Below are positions 23,888 through 32,311 of a stretch of 64,000 bases of DNA, piece by piece. This DNA comes from Burkholderiaceae bacterium (lineage in GTDB: Bacteria; Pseudomonadota; Gammaproteobacteria; Burkholderiales; Burkholderiaceae_C). Both the position numbers and the translations under genes were made by a program. Every line of letters begins with the position of its first letter. The stretch's first letter is position 1. The stretch spans positions 434,001 to 498,000 of the forward strand of contig JAHCKM010000003.1 of the NCBI GenBank assembly GCA_026125795.1, read 5' to 3'. Under the pieces are notes generated by a model that saw only the letters and a program-made list of their open reading frames with translations, made no database searches and was not told where the DNA came from.

Positions 23888-26364
23888 GCGGCCCTCTCGG
23901 AGGTTCGAAACCTGCGATGCTGAACCTCGCGCAGGAGAACGGGAAGCCATTGACACGGATCGTCACCGTGTCTTTCACGGACCGTGTCGAGCAGCGCCAC
24001 GTTATCGGTCGTGGCCGAGAGCACGGTGATGTAGTCCTCGAGGCCTGCAAGGTCCAGCTCGCAGATGGCGCTGGTGTGCCCTTGCTTGACGAGGAAGCGT
24101 CGGCCGCCTTGGGCGCCGAGGCTGCGCACGATGTCGAACTCGGCCTGGCTGAGGCCGAAGCCTTCCACGTACTCTTCGCGTACCGCCTCGGGGTTGGCGA
24201 GGAAGATCTTGGTCACGCTCTGCTCGACCATCGTGCGGCCGATGGGGTGGCGCAGCACGTCCGACGGGCTCTGCGTATCGAAGATGCCCAGGCCGTTCTG
24301 CTTGCGGATCGTCTTCTGCTTCTGCTTGGCGAAGTCGCTGAAGATCGGGTGGTCCAGCGCCTTCCAGAACTCCGAGATGACGTAGATCAGGCGCTCGCCG
24401 TTGACCAGCTCTTCCATCACCTGCAGCAGGTAGAGCATCACCGGCGTGCGCACCTCGGGCAGGTCAAGAAACTCGCTGGTGTCGAAGCCGATCACCGATG
24501 CCTGGCGCAGATCGGCGAGCCGGTCATCGGCCTCGTCGAAGACCCAACCGAGCGCGCCGCCCTGGCACCACCGCCCCAGGCGCTCGTACAGACTGTTCTC
24601 GCCGGTCTTGGGCAGGTTCTGACGCACGGTCGAAAGGCGACGCAGCGGCGCCGGCATCATCGCGACGGCCTTCACCGCGTCTGCGATCGACCGCTCGTCG
24701 GCAGGCATCAGCGGCAGGGCCGGCGTCGCGATGCAGGTGCGGATCAGTTGCTCCCAGAACTGGATGCGCGCCGGTGTTGGCTCGCGCTGCAGCGGATTAC
24801 AGCCCGTGGGCCTGCCGGCTTCGAGCGTGAAGTAGCGGCCGCCGAGCGCGCGCATCGCGATCTCGCAGCCGCGGTCCAGGTCGAAGAGCACGAGGCGCGG
24901 CGCCGGCTGCCACTTGCGCGTCAGCGCCAGCAGGAACATCTCCAGCGTGGTCTTGCCGACGCCCGTCGAGCCGATGATCAGCGTGTTGCCCGGCAGCTTC
25001 TTGTCGGCCGAGTCTTCGCTCTCGGGGCTGCTGTGCAGGTTCAGGTAGAAGGGCTGCCCCGACGGCGTGCGCAGCAGTGCGAGTGCCTCGCCCCAGGGGT
25101 TGCCGTCGCGCTTGCCGCGCGCGAAGTTGTGGCTGCTGGCGAGTGCCGCGAAGGCGCGCGAGGACAGCTTCGCGTCGCGTGGCCGCCATTGCCAATTGCC
25201 CGGCATCTGTGCGAACCACGCGGCATCGGCGATGAGGTCCACCGGCGCCATCTGCAGGCTGGAGGCTTCGCCCACGGCGCCGATGGCCTGTGCCGCACGC
25301 CGCCCGGCGTCGGCCACGTCGTCGCCGAAGGCGACCAAGCTGTAGTGGTACTCGCCCATGCAGAACTGGCCGTCGCCGAGTTCGTTCAGCGCCACGTCCA
25401 TCTCGGCGACCTGGCTGGCCACCACGTCGTCGCTCGCGATCAGCTGATCGCGCTGCAGTTCCAGCGCTCGCGTCGCTTCGCGGCGCGGCAGAATCGAGAA
25501 GCTCTGCGTCTCGATGAACTCGGTGGCCTCGTAGAGCAGGGCATTGAGGATGCCGGGCTCGACGGCGTCGGCGTATTCCTTGATGTCGACCAGCGCCGCG
25601 TAGCGCCGCGTGTCGCCGTGGCGCAGCTCGAGCTTGTCGCCACCGAAGGACAGACGGGAGACGGGCAGGGTCCGGTACAGCGGCCCGCGCGTCACTGGGA
25701 CCGGTCGCCAGATGCCGTTTACGAGGTAGCCGAGAAACTCGGTGACTTCGGAATACGACCGGCCGCGGTTCTCACGAACGCCAAGCAACTCCGGCCCGAA
25801 ACCCCGCAGCACGCGACCGACCAACGCGGAGCGCTCCTCCATCACCCGCAGTGCCTCGGCCTGCGCCTGAGCGATGGCTTCGCGCGAGCGCTGCGTCGAT
25901 TGCAGTGCGCGGCTGACCCGCGAGACGTTCGGCCGGTACAACAGCGTGAGGTAGAGCTCGTTGCTCATCATCCGCCGCTCGGCCAGCCTGGCGTGGTAGG
26001 CCTGCGACAGGTCGCGCGCGAAACCTGCCTCCTGGGGATCGTGCAGGCAGTCGGTGATGGCACGATGGATCCGGTGGGTCCACACCGCCCATTGGCCACC
26101 CGCCAGGTTGCGCAGCAGACTGCACAACGCCTCGTGGCGCTCGGCGATGACGTGCTCGTCGGCGCACTCGAAAGGCACGCCGTCGAGCCGCCACACGCGC
26201 AGGAAGTCGCCGCCGCGCGTGATCACGTCGTGCGGGCTGACCAGTGACGAGAACGGCACGAAGCGCGTGAGCGGGTTCTCGGCGCGCGCCTGCGCCCAGT
26301 ACCGGGGGCGTTGCACGACGCGGCCGCTGCGCGCTGCGCGCGTGGTGCCGTTGCCGCTAGACAT
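23884..26364 (-). CDS. virB4: VirB4-type secretion ATPase
   Basis: About 826 residues, starting at ATG 26364 (MSSGNGTTRAARS), which overlaps the virB3 stop; an ATG at 26373 is also possible. The N-terminal CagE/VirB4 domain is followed by Walker A IGSTGVGKTT (encoded near 24,960), LVLFDLDRGCEIAMRALGG, and the C-terminal NGLGIFDTQSPSDVL segment. VirB4 energises pilin extraction and channel assembly at the inner membrane. It is the largest gene of the operon and full-length for the family. Confidence 0.93.
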   Translation of the reverse strand: MSSGNGTTRAARSGRVVQRPRYWAQARAENPLTRFVPFSSLVSPHDVITRGGDFLRVWRLDGVPFECADEHVIAERHEALCSLLRNLAGGQWAVWTHRIHRAITDCLHDPQEAGFARDLSQAYHARLAERRMMSNELYLTLLYRPNVSRVSRALQSTQRSREAIAQAQAEALRVMEERSALVGRVLRGFGPELLGVRENRGRSYSEVTEFLGYLVNGIWRPVPVTRGPLYRTLPVSRLSFGGDKLELRHGDTRRYAALVDIKEYADAVEPGILNALLYEATEFIETQSFSILPRREATRALELQRDQLIASDDVVASQVAEMDVALNELGDGQFCMGEYHYSLVAFGDDVADAGRRAAQAIGAVGEASSLQMAPVDLIADAAWFAQMPGNWQWRPRDAKLSSRAFAALASSHNFARGKRDGNPWGEALALLRTPSGQPFYLNLHSSPESEDSADKKLPGNTLIIGSTGVGKTTLEMFLLALTRKWQPAPRLVLFDLDRGCEIAMRALGGRYFTLEAGRPTGCNPLQREPTPARIQFWEQLIRTCIATPALPLMPADERSIADAVKAVAMMPAPLRRLSTVRQNLPKTGENSLYERLGRWCQGGALGWVFDEADDRLADLRQASVIGFDTSEFLDLPEVRTPVMLYLLQVMEELVNGERLIYVISEFWKALDHPIFSDFAKQKQKTIRKQNGLGIFDTQSPSDVLRHPIGRTMVEQSVTKIFLANPEAVREEYVEGFGLSQAEFDIVRSLGAQGGRRFLVKQGHTSAICELDLAGLEDYITVLSATTDNVALLDTVRERHGDDPCQWLPVLLREVQHRRFRTSERAA

Positions 26365-26689
26365 GCCAAGCATCGTGGGTTCCCCGGTAGAGCGTGGGGG
26401 CGTAGCTGCGCGCACGCCAGAAGCCGCGGTTACGGTCGTGCAGCCGCAGCTTCATCGCGACGAACATTTGTCGGAACCGCTGGTCGTCGCGCGCGGTCAC
26501 GAAGCGCATCCACAGCAGGGCCGGGCCGATGGCGACGAGTACGCCGAGTGCGACCCACCAGCTCACCAGCGTCCCACCCCAAAGGATCAGCAGCATGCCG
26601 GCGCCGATGAGCACGACCAGTGGCACCAGCGGGATGCCCAGCTTCATGGCCGGCCGCGTCGCGCCCTTGTAGATGGCTTCGGCGTGCAT
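26357..26689 (-). CDS. virB3: VirB3-type inner-membrane protein
   Basis: A 110-residue protein with EAIYKGATRPAMKLGIPL at the start, the VirB3 signature, and two hydrophobic helices (LVPLVVLIGAGMLLILWG; WWVALGVLVAIGPALLW). VirB3 works with VirB4 in pilus assembly. It follows virB2 by 17 bases and overlaps virB4 by eight. Confidence 0.88.
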   Translation of the reverse strand: MHAEAIYKGATRPAMKLGIPLVPLVVLIGAGMLLILWGGTLVSWWVALGVLVAIGPALLWMRFVTARDDQRFRQMFVAMKLRLHDRNRGFWRARSYAPTLYRGTHDAWHV

Positions 26690-26706
26690 CGTGGTCCCTC
26701 GGACGC

Positions 26707-27006
26707 TCAGGTGACGATGTAGCTCGCGAAGGCCGCGGCGCCGCCGATCAGCGTCCCGCCGATCAGCACGTTGGCCACGTCGGCGAGCCGCGCGCCTTGG
26801 AAGATCATCTTGAAGCCGGCCCAGATGATCGCGATCGTGACGACGGCGATCGAGACCGTCACCAGGATCGCCTCGACGTTGGTGACCGTGGTGTTGATCT
26901 TGTCAAAACCCTGCGCGAGGGCAAGGTGCGGGGTCGCCGTCGCGGCCATCAACACCCGCGGCATGGCGGGACGAACCTTGTACGAAATCAACTCCAATGA
27001 CCTCAT
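26707..27006 (-). CDS. virB2: VirB2-type pilin
   Basis: A 99-residue prepilin from ATG 27006, overlapping the virB1 stop by four bases. A long basic leader (KVRPAMPRVLMAATATPHLALAQ) ends in an AQ cleavage site. Two hydrophobic helices follow (ILVTVSIAVVTIAIIWAGFKMIF; VANVLIGGTLIGGAAAFASYIV) separated by a short basic loop, as in VirB2/TrbC pilins that form the conjugative pilus. Confidence 0.9.
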   Translation of the reverse strand: MRSLELISYKVRPAMPRVLMAATATPHLALAQGFDKINTTVTNVEAILVTVSIAVVTIAIIWAGFKMIFQGARLADVANVLIGGTLIGGAAAFASYIVT

Positions 27007-27506
27007 GACGACTTCTCCAGGCTGAACGGGTTGCGCATGGAACGCAGGGAAGTGGCGCGAGCGGTTGCGACGACCCGCCCGACGTAGCCGTGGCGAACCC
27101 CCGTGCCGAAGTTGCCGCTGTAGTAGCAGGACAGTGCGCGACGCAATGCGGTCTGTGGGCTCGCGCCGGGCGATGCACGCTGGTGGCACTCGCCGAGCAC
27201 GGCCTGCATTGCGCCCAGGCTGACGCAAGGGTCGAGTGCGCTGGCGGCGGTCAGGCCCAGGCGCGCGAAGTTGCTGACGTTGATCTGCGCGAGACCGACG
27301 CTGTAGTTCCAGCCTCCGGCATGCAGCGCCTTGACTGTGGCCAGGGCCTCCGCACGGGTGCGCGGCTGCCGCACGAGCGCTCCGCCCACGACGCCTATGG
27401 CGTAGGGGTTGGTGTCGCTCTCCACGGTGACGATGGCGCGGGCGGTGTCGGGATGCACCTGCGGTGCACAACTGAGCGCCAGGGCGAGGAAGGTCGCGTT
27501 GTCCAC
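27003..27506 (-). CDS. virB1: VirB1-type lytic transglycosylase
   Basis: A 167-residue protein from GTG 27506, chosen because CCGGAGG lies seven bases before it and the protein then starts at the domain. IVTVESDTNPYAIGVVGG carries the catalytic Glu, followed by YSVGLAQINVSNF, ALDPCVSL and ALSCYYSGNF of the SLT/VirB1 fold. It opens peptidoglycan for channel assembly. No signal peptide is visible with this start, as in some homologues. Confidence 0.87.
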   Translation of the reverse strand: MDNATFLALALSCAPQVHPDTARAIVTVESDTNPYAIGVVGGALVRQPRTRAEALATVKALHAGGWNYSVGLAQINVSNFARLGLTAASALDPCVSLGAMQAVLGECHQRASPGASPQTALRRALSCYYSGNFGTGVRHGYVGRVVATARATSLRSMRNPFSLEKSS

Positions 27507-27520
27507 GGCAGCCTCCGGAG

Positions 27521-28006
27521 TCACGGCAGGTCGGTCGCGGGTGGCGGGGGCAGCGCGGCGAGCCACTTCGCGTAGTCGTCGTCGAAGCGCGTGTCCCAGG
27601 TGCCGAGTTGGGCCTTGGCGGCAGGACTGAACTCGGTCACCGAGTCGCCGCCGAAGCTCCACCACGTGCGCGAGAAGGGCGCGCCGTTGATCGATACCGA
27701 GACCGCGCCGCTGTAGTCGCACTGGTAGATCGGTGCGCTCTCGCCGTCGATGACTCGCGTGTACTGCGGCGGGCAGAAGGCGGGTGCGTTAGACCAGGTG
27801 TGGCTTGCGCTGTTGCCCGTGCCGGACATGCCGCAGCTCGGGAAGGGCTTGCCCCTGGCCAGGTCCCTGAAGAGCTGTTGGATCGTCGGCACGCATTGGG
27901 GAATCTCGCGCCAGCTCGGGGCGGCCAGGCACAGCAGGACGCGGCAACCATCGACGGCTTGCACCGGCGTCGGGTAGGAAGTGACGACGGTGATGGCCGA
28001 GACCAT
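27521..28006 (-). CDS. TrbM-like secreted protein at the head of the virB operon
   Basis: A 161-residue protein from ATG 28006 with a weak N-terminal signal (MVSAITVVTSYPTPVQA). Then comes CRVLLCLAAPSWREIPQCVPTIQQLF followed by KPFPSC, the Cys and spacing pattern of TrbM conjugation proteins. Further Cys residues (FCPP, YQCDY) follow. It is first in the transcription unit, 14 bases upstream of virB1. TrbM's biochemical role is not defined. A longer in-frame start at 28096 is less likely. Confidence 0.65.
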   Translation of the reverse strand: MVSAITVVTSYPTPVQAVDGCRVLLCLAAPSWREIPQCVPTIQQLFRDLARGKPFPSCGMSGTGNSASHTWSNAPAFCPPQYTRVIDGESAPIYQCDYSGAVSVSINGAPFSRTWWSFGGDSVTEFSPAAKAQLGTWDTRFDDDYAKWLAALPPPPATDLP

Positions 28007-28200
28007 CACGCACCCTCGTACGTATGTGCGCCTTGTATCCGCCGGACCCGTTACGATGCCGGACTTCTTATCTCCGCAGGACTGTCGCATCTTCACTCCT
28101 CGATGCTCAGCGCCATCGCGCGCTACAAGTTCAATGTAGGCATGGCTTGCGTCGTCGGAGCGATGACTTCGCGCGAGGAATCATCGCCGTCGCCAATCGA

Positions 28201-28980
28201 TCACCTGACAATCAATCCGCAGTCGATGGCGAGCTGCGCAGCCGCTCGACGGTTTGGTACACCCAGCTTCGCGCTCAGCCGCTGAAAGCGCGAGTTCACC
28301 GATTGCCGCGTGACGTGAAGGTCGGCGGCGATGCGCTTGCTGCTCTGGCCCATGCAATGCCGCTCGAGCAACATCAGCTCGCTGTCGGATATCGACGTGT
28401 GGCGCATCAACTCGCGACGCTCATGCGAGCCCCACCAGTCGTGGAACTCCATCGCGACGCTCCTCGCCGCTACCCTCAGGCGATTGAAGGAAACAGGGTC
28501 GAAGAACCCGGGGCGCGAGTGCCCGAGGCAGAGGACACTCGCCCGCCCGTGTCCCGCACCGGAATGCGCCGGAATGAGTGCTGCCGACACGAAGCCAGCA
28601 TCGGCCACGATCGCGGCTACTTTGCGCTGCGGTGGGGTCTGGGTAGTGAGCGCGGCCGCTACGATGGGTTCGGAGTGCCGGGCCGCGTACGCAAGCCAGG
28701 CGTCGTTCGCAAAGCACCTCTCGTTCACGTAGCGCTGCGACGAGACGGGGTCGCAGTCGAACAGCAAGCGGTAAGACGAGGATGCACCGACGCCTGGCAC
28801 GAACGTCGCGAACAGCGAGCACTCCGCTCCCAGGGCGGCAGTGACGCCATGGAGAATGCCGTGAATCTCCGCCAGGTCGACAGCCGCTGCGACCTGCTCC
28901 GTCAGTTGCACGACGCGGGCGTAGTACTCCAAGTCGGCCACGAGCTTTGCCAGGGTCAGGTTCTCGGTGGGGCCTGCCAC
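28201..28980 (-). CDS. LuxR-type transcriptional regulator (solo)
   Basis: A 259-residue protein starting at GTG 28980. The C-terminal GerE helix-turn-helix reads ELMLLERHCMGQSSKRIAADLHVTRQSVNSRFQRLSAKLGV (about 200-240). The N-terminal 170 residues resemble an autoinducer-binding sensor domain (YRLLFDCDPVSSQRYVNERCFANDAWLAYA). No luxI-type synthase gene is in the window, so it is a solo here. It lies directly upstream of the virB operon on the same strand and is the best candidate regulator of transfer genes. The ligand is unknown. Confidence 0.82.
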   Translation of the reverse strand: MAGPTENLTLAKLVADLEYYARVVQLTEQVAAAVDLAEIHGILHGVTAALGAECSLFATFVPGVGASSSYRLLFDCDPVSSQRYVNERCFANDAWLAYAARHSEPIVAAALTTQTPPQRKVAAIVADAGFVSAALIPAHSGAGHGRASVLCLGHSRPGFFDPVSFNRLRVAARSVAMEFHDWWGSHERRELMRHTSISDSELMLLERHCMGQSSKRIAADLHVTRQSVNSRFQRLSAKLGVPNRRAAAQLAIDCGLIVR

Positions 28981-29294
28981 AACTGATCCCCGCTACGTCG
29001 CAGTTGGTGTAGCAAGAGCGGCTGGTCGAAGCGGATCGGGTCGTCATCGCACCATCGCTCGAAGGTCGCGCGGTCCTTGAAGACGGTCACCGCCAGCGTC
29101 CGAGGACCGTGCGCTGGCGCTTCTTCGCGCTGCAACAGCAGACCGGCGGCCACACGTGTGAGCGCGATAGTGACGTGGCCACGGCGTTCGGCTTGTGGCT
29201 TACCTCCAACTGAGTTACGAAACCGACTCCTAACCGGGTTGGCGTTGCGCTCGCCCGTCGGCTGGAGTTCTCGCTGCGGTGAACTGGAGAGCAT
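28956..29294 (-). CDS. Small conserved hypothetical protein upstream of the LuxR gene
   Basis: An ORF of 112 residues from ATG 29294 (GGAG seven bases before it). The convincing part is the C-terminus: RTLAVTVFKDRATFERWCDDDPIRFDQPLLLHQLRRSGDQLW. The N-terminal 50 residues look less gene-like, so a GTG at 29153 may be the true start. Its end overlaps the LuxR start by 25 bases, suggesting coupling. No function is assigned. Confidence 0.5.
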   Translation of the reverse strand: MLSSSPQRELQPTGERNANPVRSRFRNSVGGKPQAERRGHVTIALTRVAAGLLLQREEAPAHGPRTLAVTVFKDRATFERWCDDDPIRFDQPLLLHQLRRSGDQLWQAPPRT

Positions 29295-29384
29295 GGGACG
29301 CTCCGATACCTCCAAGTCGTCCCATGATCGTCAACGAGTGCTCACGCGGCAATGTGCAGTTGCTCATCGTGCCGCTGACGAAGT

Positions 29385-30869
29385 TCACACGAAGGCGGAA
29401 GGTACGAACGTTCCGTGCAGCCCCAGCGGCAACGCGTAGGGAAGCCTTGCCTGTGCAATCGGGCCGGCCTCCAGCGTGCTCAGGTCGAAAACGGACAACA
29501 CCGTCTGCCGTGCGCAGGCGTCGAGTGCAGTTCCAATGGCCCAACGCGGGGCGGATGATTCGCTTGCGGTGACCAGCAGATGTTCCTCGACAAGCCAGTC
29601 ACCACCAAAGTGATAGACCCTCCGGCCGCCGGACCGCGTATCGACGTAGGCAAGCTGGTCATAGCCCGGTACGTTAGCGGCCCGGTCTGGCGTTCGTTCA
29701 ATGCACAGCAGATGCTGATATTCGCAACCGGTATCGGCGACATGAATGCAAGGAAACTCGGCGTCGTGATCGATCAATTGCGCTTGTGAACCCGAACCGT
29801 TCGACAAGGCTACTCGCGCGCGCGTCAACGCCGCACCGCGGGCGTGCCTGTATTCGCCCGCCATCACGCTCCAACCCGCCAACAACGACGAGGGGTTCGC
29901 AGAGCGCATGTAGTCCACGACGATTTCGTCGCGGGCTTCCCATGCGTTGGCAACATGGAAGACACAGCCGGCAGGCAACTGCGACTCGCGCACCGATGCA
30001 TCCGATTGGCTCACGATCAGCACACGCATGCCGAACTGCGGCGACCACTGGCATGATTCCGCGAAGGAGGCGCCCGCCATCAAGCGGCTCTTGTTGCATG
30101 TGATCGACGGAAGCAGGAAGACCAGGTGGCGCTCCGTGATCGCGAAGTCGTGGATCGGGGCCACCTGATCGACATGCAGCGCGTGTGTCCAGGCCGACTT
30201 CCCGTCCGCGCCAATCCGGTACACGTGGAGGACATCATTGAGCGGGTCGACACCGAAGTTCCACAAGGCTCCGTCGCGAGCCACCTTGGGATGCGCAGAG
30301 AACGGCGCGGGTGGACGATCCAGGGGCCACGACGGCGCGCCGAGCGTCTCCAGCGTGCGAGGATCGATCCGATACGGCGCGCCGGCTTCCCACAGCGCCA
30401 GGTACTCGTCGGCGAAGCGAACGATGTTGATGTTGGCTGGGTTCGACGCCTCGATCCGCTCGGCCGTTGGCGGCGCCTGGTCGATCGCGGTCCCGAAGCC
30501 GCTGAAAAGCATCCTGCCCGCCGCCTCTTCGGCGAGGTACTTCGCGGTTGCCACACAACGTCCGTGATGGGTGACCCCTTGCTCTGTCAATGTGAAGCGT
30601 TGCACCATGCCATCGCCGTCCCAGCGATGGGCATACCTTCTTCCGCCGCGTTCGTGCCTTGCTGGGCCGTTCCGGAAGAGCGTGCCGCGCAGTTCCTTTG
30701 GCAACGCCCCGGTCCATGTCGCCGTTCCCTCGATGGCAGATCGATTGAGCGACGCGTAGCCTTGTGTCCATGGACGGTCGCGCCGTGCAGCGAAGGCCGC
30801 CGAAAGTGCCTCGCCATCCCATGATGGAGGCGCGCCAGGCGGCCGCGCGCTTGCTGTGGGGCGGTTCAT
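29385..30869 (-). CDS. Carotenoid oxygenase family protein (RPE65/CCD type)
   Basis: A 494-residue protein from ATG 30869, overlapping the kinase stop by four bases (ATGA). The four iron-binding His of the seven-bladed propeller are visible: H193 (FSAHPKVARDG), H240 (IHDFAITERH), H305 (FHVANAWE) and H485 (GLHGTFVPS), plus the N-terminal RNGPA and WDGDGMVQRF motifs. The family cleaves a double bond of carotenoids, apocarotenoids or lignostilbenes with O2. Substrate is undetermined. It is coupled to a two-component system inside a mobile element, an uncommon context. Confidence 0.9.
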   Translation of the reverse strand: MNRPTASARPPGAPPSWDGEALSAAFAARRDRPWTQGYASLNRSAIEGTATWTGALPKELRGTLFRNGPARHERGGRRYAHRWDGDGMVQRFTLTEQGVTHHGRCVATAKYLAEEAAGRMLFSGFGTAIDQAPPTAERIEASNPANINIVRFADEYLALWEAGAPYRIDPRTLETLGAPSWPLDRPPAPFSAHPKVARDGALWNFGVDPLNDVLHVYRIGADGKSAWTHALHVDQVAPIHDFAITERHLVFLLPSITCNKSRLMAGASFAESCQWSPQFGMRVLIVSQSDASVRESQLPAGCVFHVANAWEARDEIVVDYMRSANPSSLLAGWSVMAGEYRHARGAALTRARVALSNGSGSQAQLIDHDAEFPCIHVADTGCEYQHLLCIERTPDRAANVPGYDQLAYVDTRSGGRRVYHFGGDWLVEEHLLVTASESSAPRWAIGTALDACARQTVLSVFDLSTLEAGPIAQARLPYALPLGLHGTFVPSAFV

Positions 30870-32311
30870 CGCTCGGTCTCCTCGATGGCATCGCTTGCGG
30901 GAATCACGACGCGGACCCGTGTCCCATGCCCGGGCCTGCCGTGCACGTCGACTTGATAGCCCAACGCATCGGACAAGCGGCGAACGATCAACAAGCCCAG
31001 GCCGAAGCCATCGCGGCTCGGTGCCCAAGCCGCTGCGGGAGCACGAGTGAACAGTCTCTCCGACGAAATGCCGGGGCCCTGGTCCCACACTTCCAGATGA
31101 ACGTCCTCGTCTCGGCGCCTAGCCGACACCAGCACGCCTCCTCGAGTGAACTTGATGCCGTTGGATACCAGGTTGTCAACGATGCGAGTGAGCATCACCG
31201 GATCGGTCCGCACCGCCAGATGCGTGACCCTCGTTCGCAGCTGCACCTGACGGCTGGCGGCCTCTTCCTCGAACTGCACTTCGATTCTCTGCAACACGTC
31301 CTGAAGCAGCACCTTCTGCTCCTTTGGCGGCTTGACCTCGCTGTCGAAGCGCACGAAGTGCAGAACGTCGGTGACAAAGGCCTCCAGGTCCTCGATGGCC
31401 GCCGTCAGCCGCCGCATGAGCCTGGGCCGGTCGATGAAGACCGCGCTCGACGCAAGCGGGGAATGCGCGATCAGCTTGATGGCATGAATCCGCTGGCGCA
31501 GATCATGGCTCGCGCTCGCGAACACCGCCGAGCGCATCTCGAGGTCGGCCGCGGCGACGTTGCGCAGCTCTTCCACCTCGGCGTTGCGGTCTCGCAGCTT
31601 GTTCATCAGCAGATCGACTTCGTCGCTGCGGACAAGGTAGCGCCGCACCCCGCTGACGACGATGTAGAACGCCGACCACATAACACCACCGAACGCCGCG
31701 ACCAGAACGACGAGCACACCGGTGGACGCCCAGTTCGACGACTGCAACATCCATCCCGTCGCAATCCACATCGGGACGACGTAGGCGGCACAGATCACCG
31801 GAGAAGCTGGTGCGAGCCCCAGACAGGCCACGCTGAGCATGACGTAGGTCAGCAGGACGACCACCGTCGTGAGGTTCAGATCAGGGCCGATGAACAACGT
31901 GGCGGTCCAACTCCAATGAATCGCGGCCAGGACGATCGCAAGCAAGGGCAGCAGGCGAAGCGTCGGCCGGGACGCCACTTCGGCGGTCGATGCGCCGAAC
32001 ACCCGCCGAAGAATCAGGAGGCGCGCCGCGATGCTGAGGACGCTCTCCAGCAACCATGCCGACATGAGCCATCGCGATACGAGGCGATCCATCGTTGCCG
32101 CGACGAAGATCAGAGCGACTGCGATGCAATAGGTCGTGACCAACGCCGGCATCTGCTCGATGAAGAAGTCGCGCGTGCTGCGCGTCACCGGCAAGACCCA
32201 TCGCCATCGGGGATCCTCGCGCCTCGTCAGCCCTGCCGTCCGAACCTGCTCCTCGGACGAGTAGCCCTTGAACCCGCGCGCCCATCGCGATTGCCCGGCA
32301 GTCGTATTCAT
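30866..32311 (-). CDS. Membrane sensor histidine kinase
   Basis: A 481-residue protein. About six hydrophobic helices occupy residues 55-225 (VTTYCIAVALIFVAATM, LLPLLAIVLAAIHW, VVVLLTYVMLSVACLGLA and others) without a large periplasmic loop. A coiled linker leads to the phospho-acceptor box with H269 (ASASHDLRQRIHAIK). The ATPase domain has N box DNLVSNGIKFT, WDQGPGIS and GFGLGLLIVRRL. It overlaps both the upstream response regulator and the downstream carotenoid oxygenase by four bases. A membrane-embedded signal such as a lipid-soluble ligand is plausible. Confidence 0.9.
   Translation of the reverse strand: MNTTAGQSRWARGFKGYSSEEQVRTAGLTRREDPRWRWVLPVTRSTRDFFIEQMPALVTTYCIAVALIFVAATMDRLVSRWLMSAWLLESVLSIAARLLILRRVFGASTAEVASRPTLRLLPLLAIVLAAIHWSWTATLFIGPDLNLTTVVVLLTYVMLSVACLGLAPASPVICAAYVVPMWIATGWMLQSSNWASTGVLVVLVAAFGGVMWSAFYIVVSGVRRYLVRSDEVDLLMNKLRDRNAEVEELRNVAAADLEMRSAVFASASHDLRQRIHAIKLIAHSPLASSAVFIDRPRLMRRLTAAIEDLEAFVTDVLHFVRFDSEVKPPKEQKVLLQDVLQRIEVQFEEEAASRQVQLRTRVTHLAVRTDPVMLTRIVDNLVSNGIKFTRGGVLVSARRRDEDVHLEVWDQGPGISSERLFTRAPAAAWAPSRDGFGLGLLIVRRLSDALGYQVDVHGRPGHGTRVRVVIPASDAIEETER

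Noticed and set aside
24065-26247. Very long open frames antisense to virB4 and other high-GC genes (for example 776 codons at 23917-26247 plus)
   Set aside because: They are shadows of strongly supported genes on the other strand; their translations are low-complexity and show no family motif.
28160-28187. 7-bp inverted repeat GCGATGA...TCATCGC between the LuxR gene and the virB operon
   Set aside because: No U-run for a terminator and no symmetric operator-like core; too weak to annotate.
29210-29290. attC-like look of GGAGTTC/GTTAGG repeats near 29,230, with a distant echo at 10,540
   Set aside because: The core sites do not fit the RYYYAAC/GTTRRRY pairing convincingly and no integron integrase or cassette array is present.
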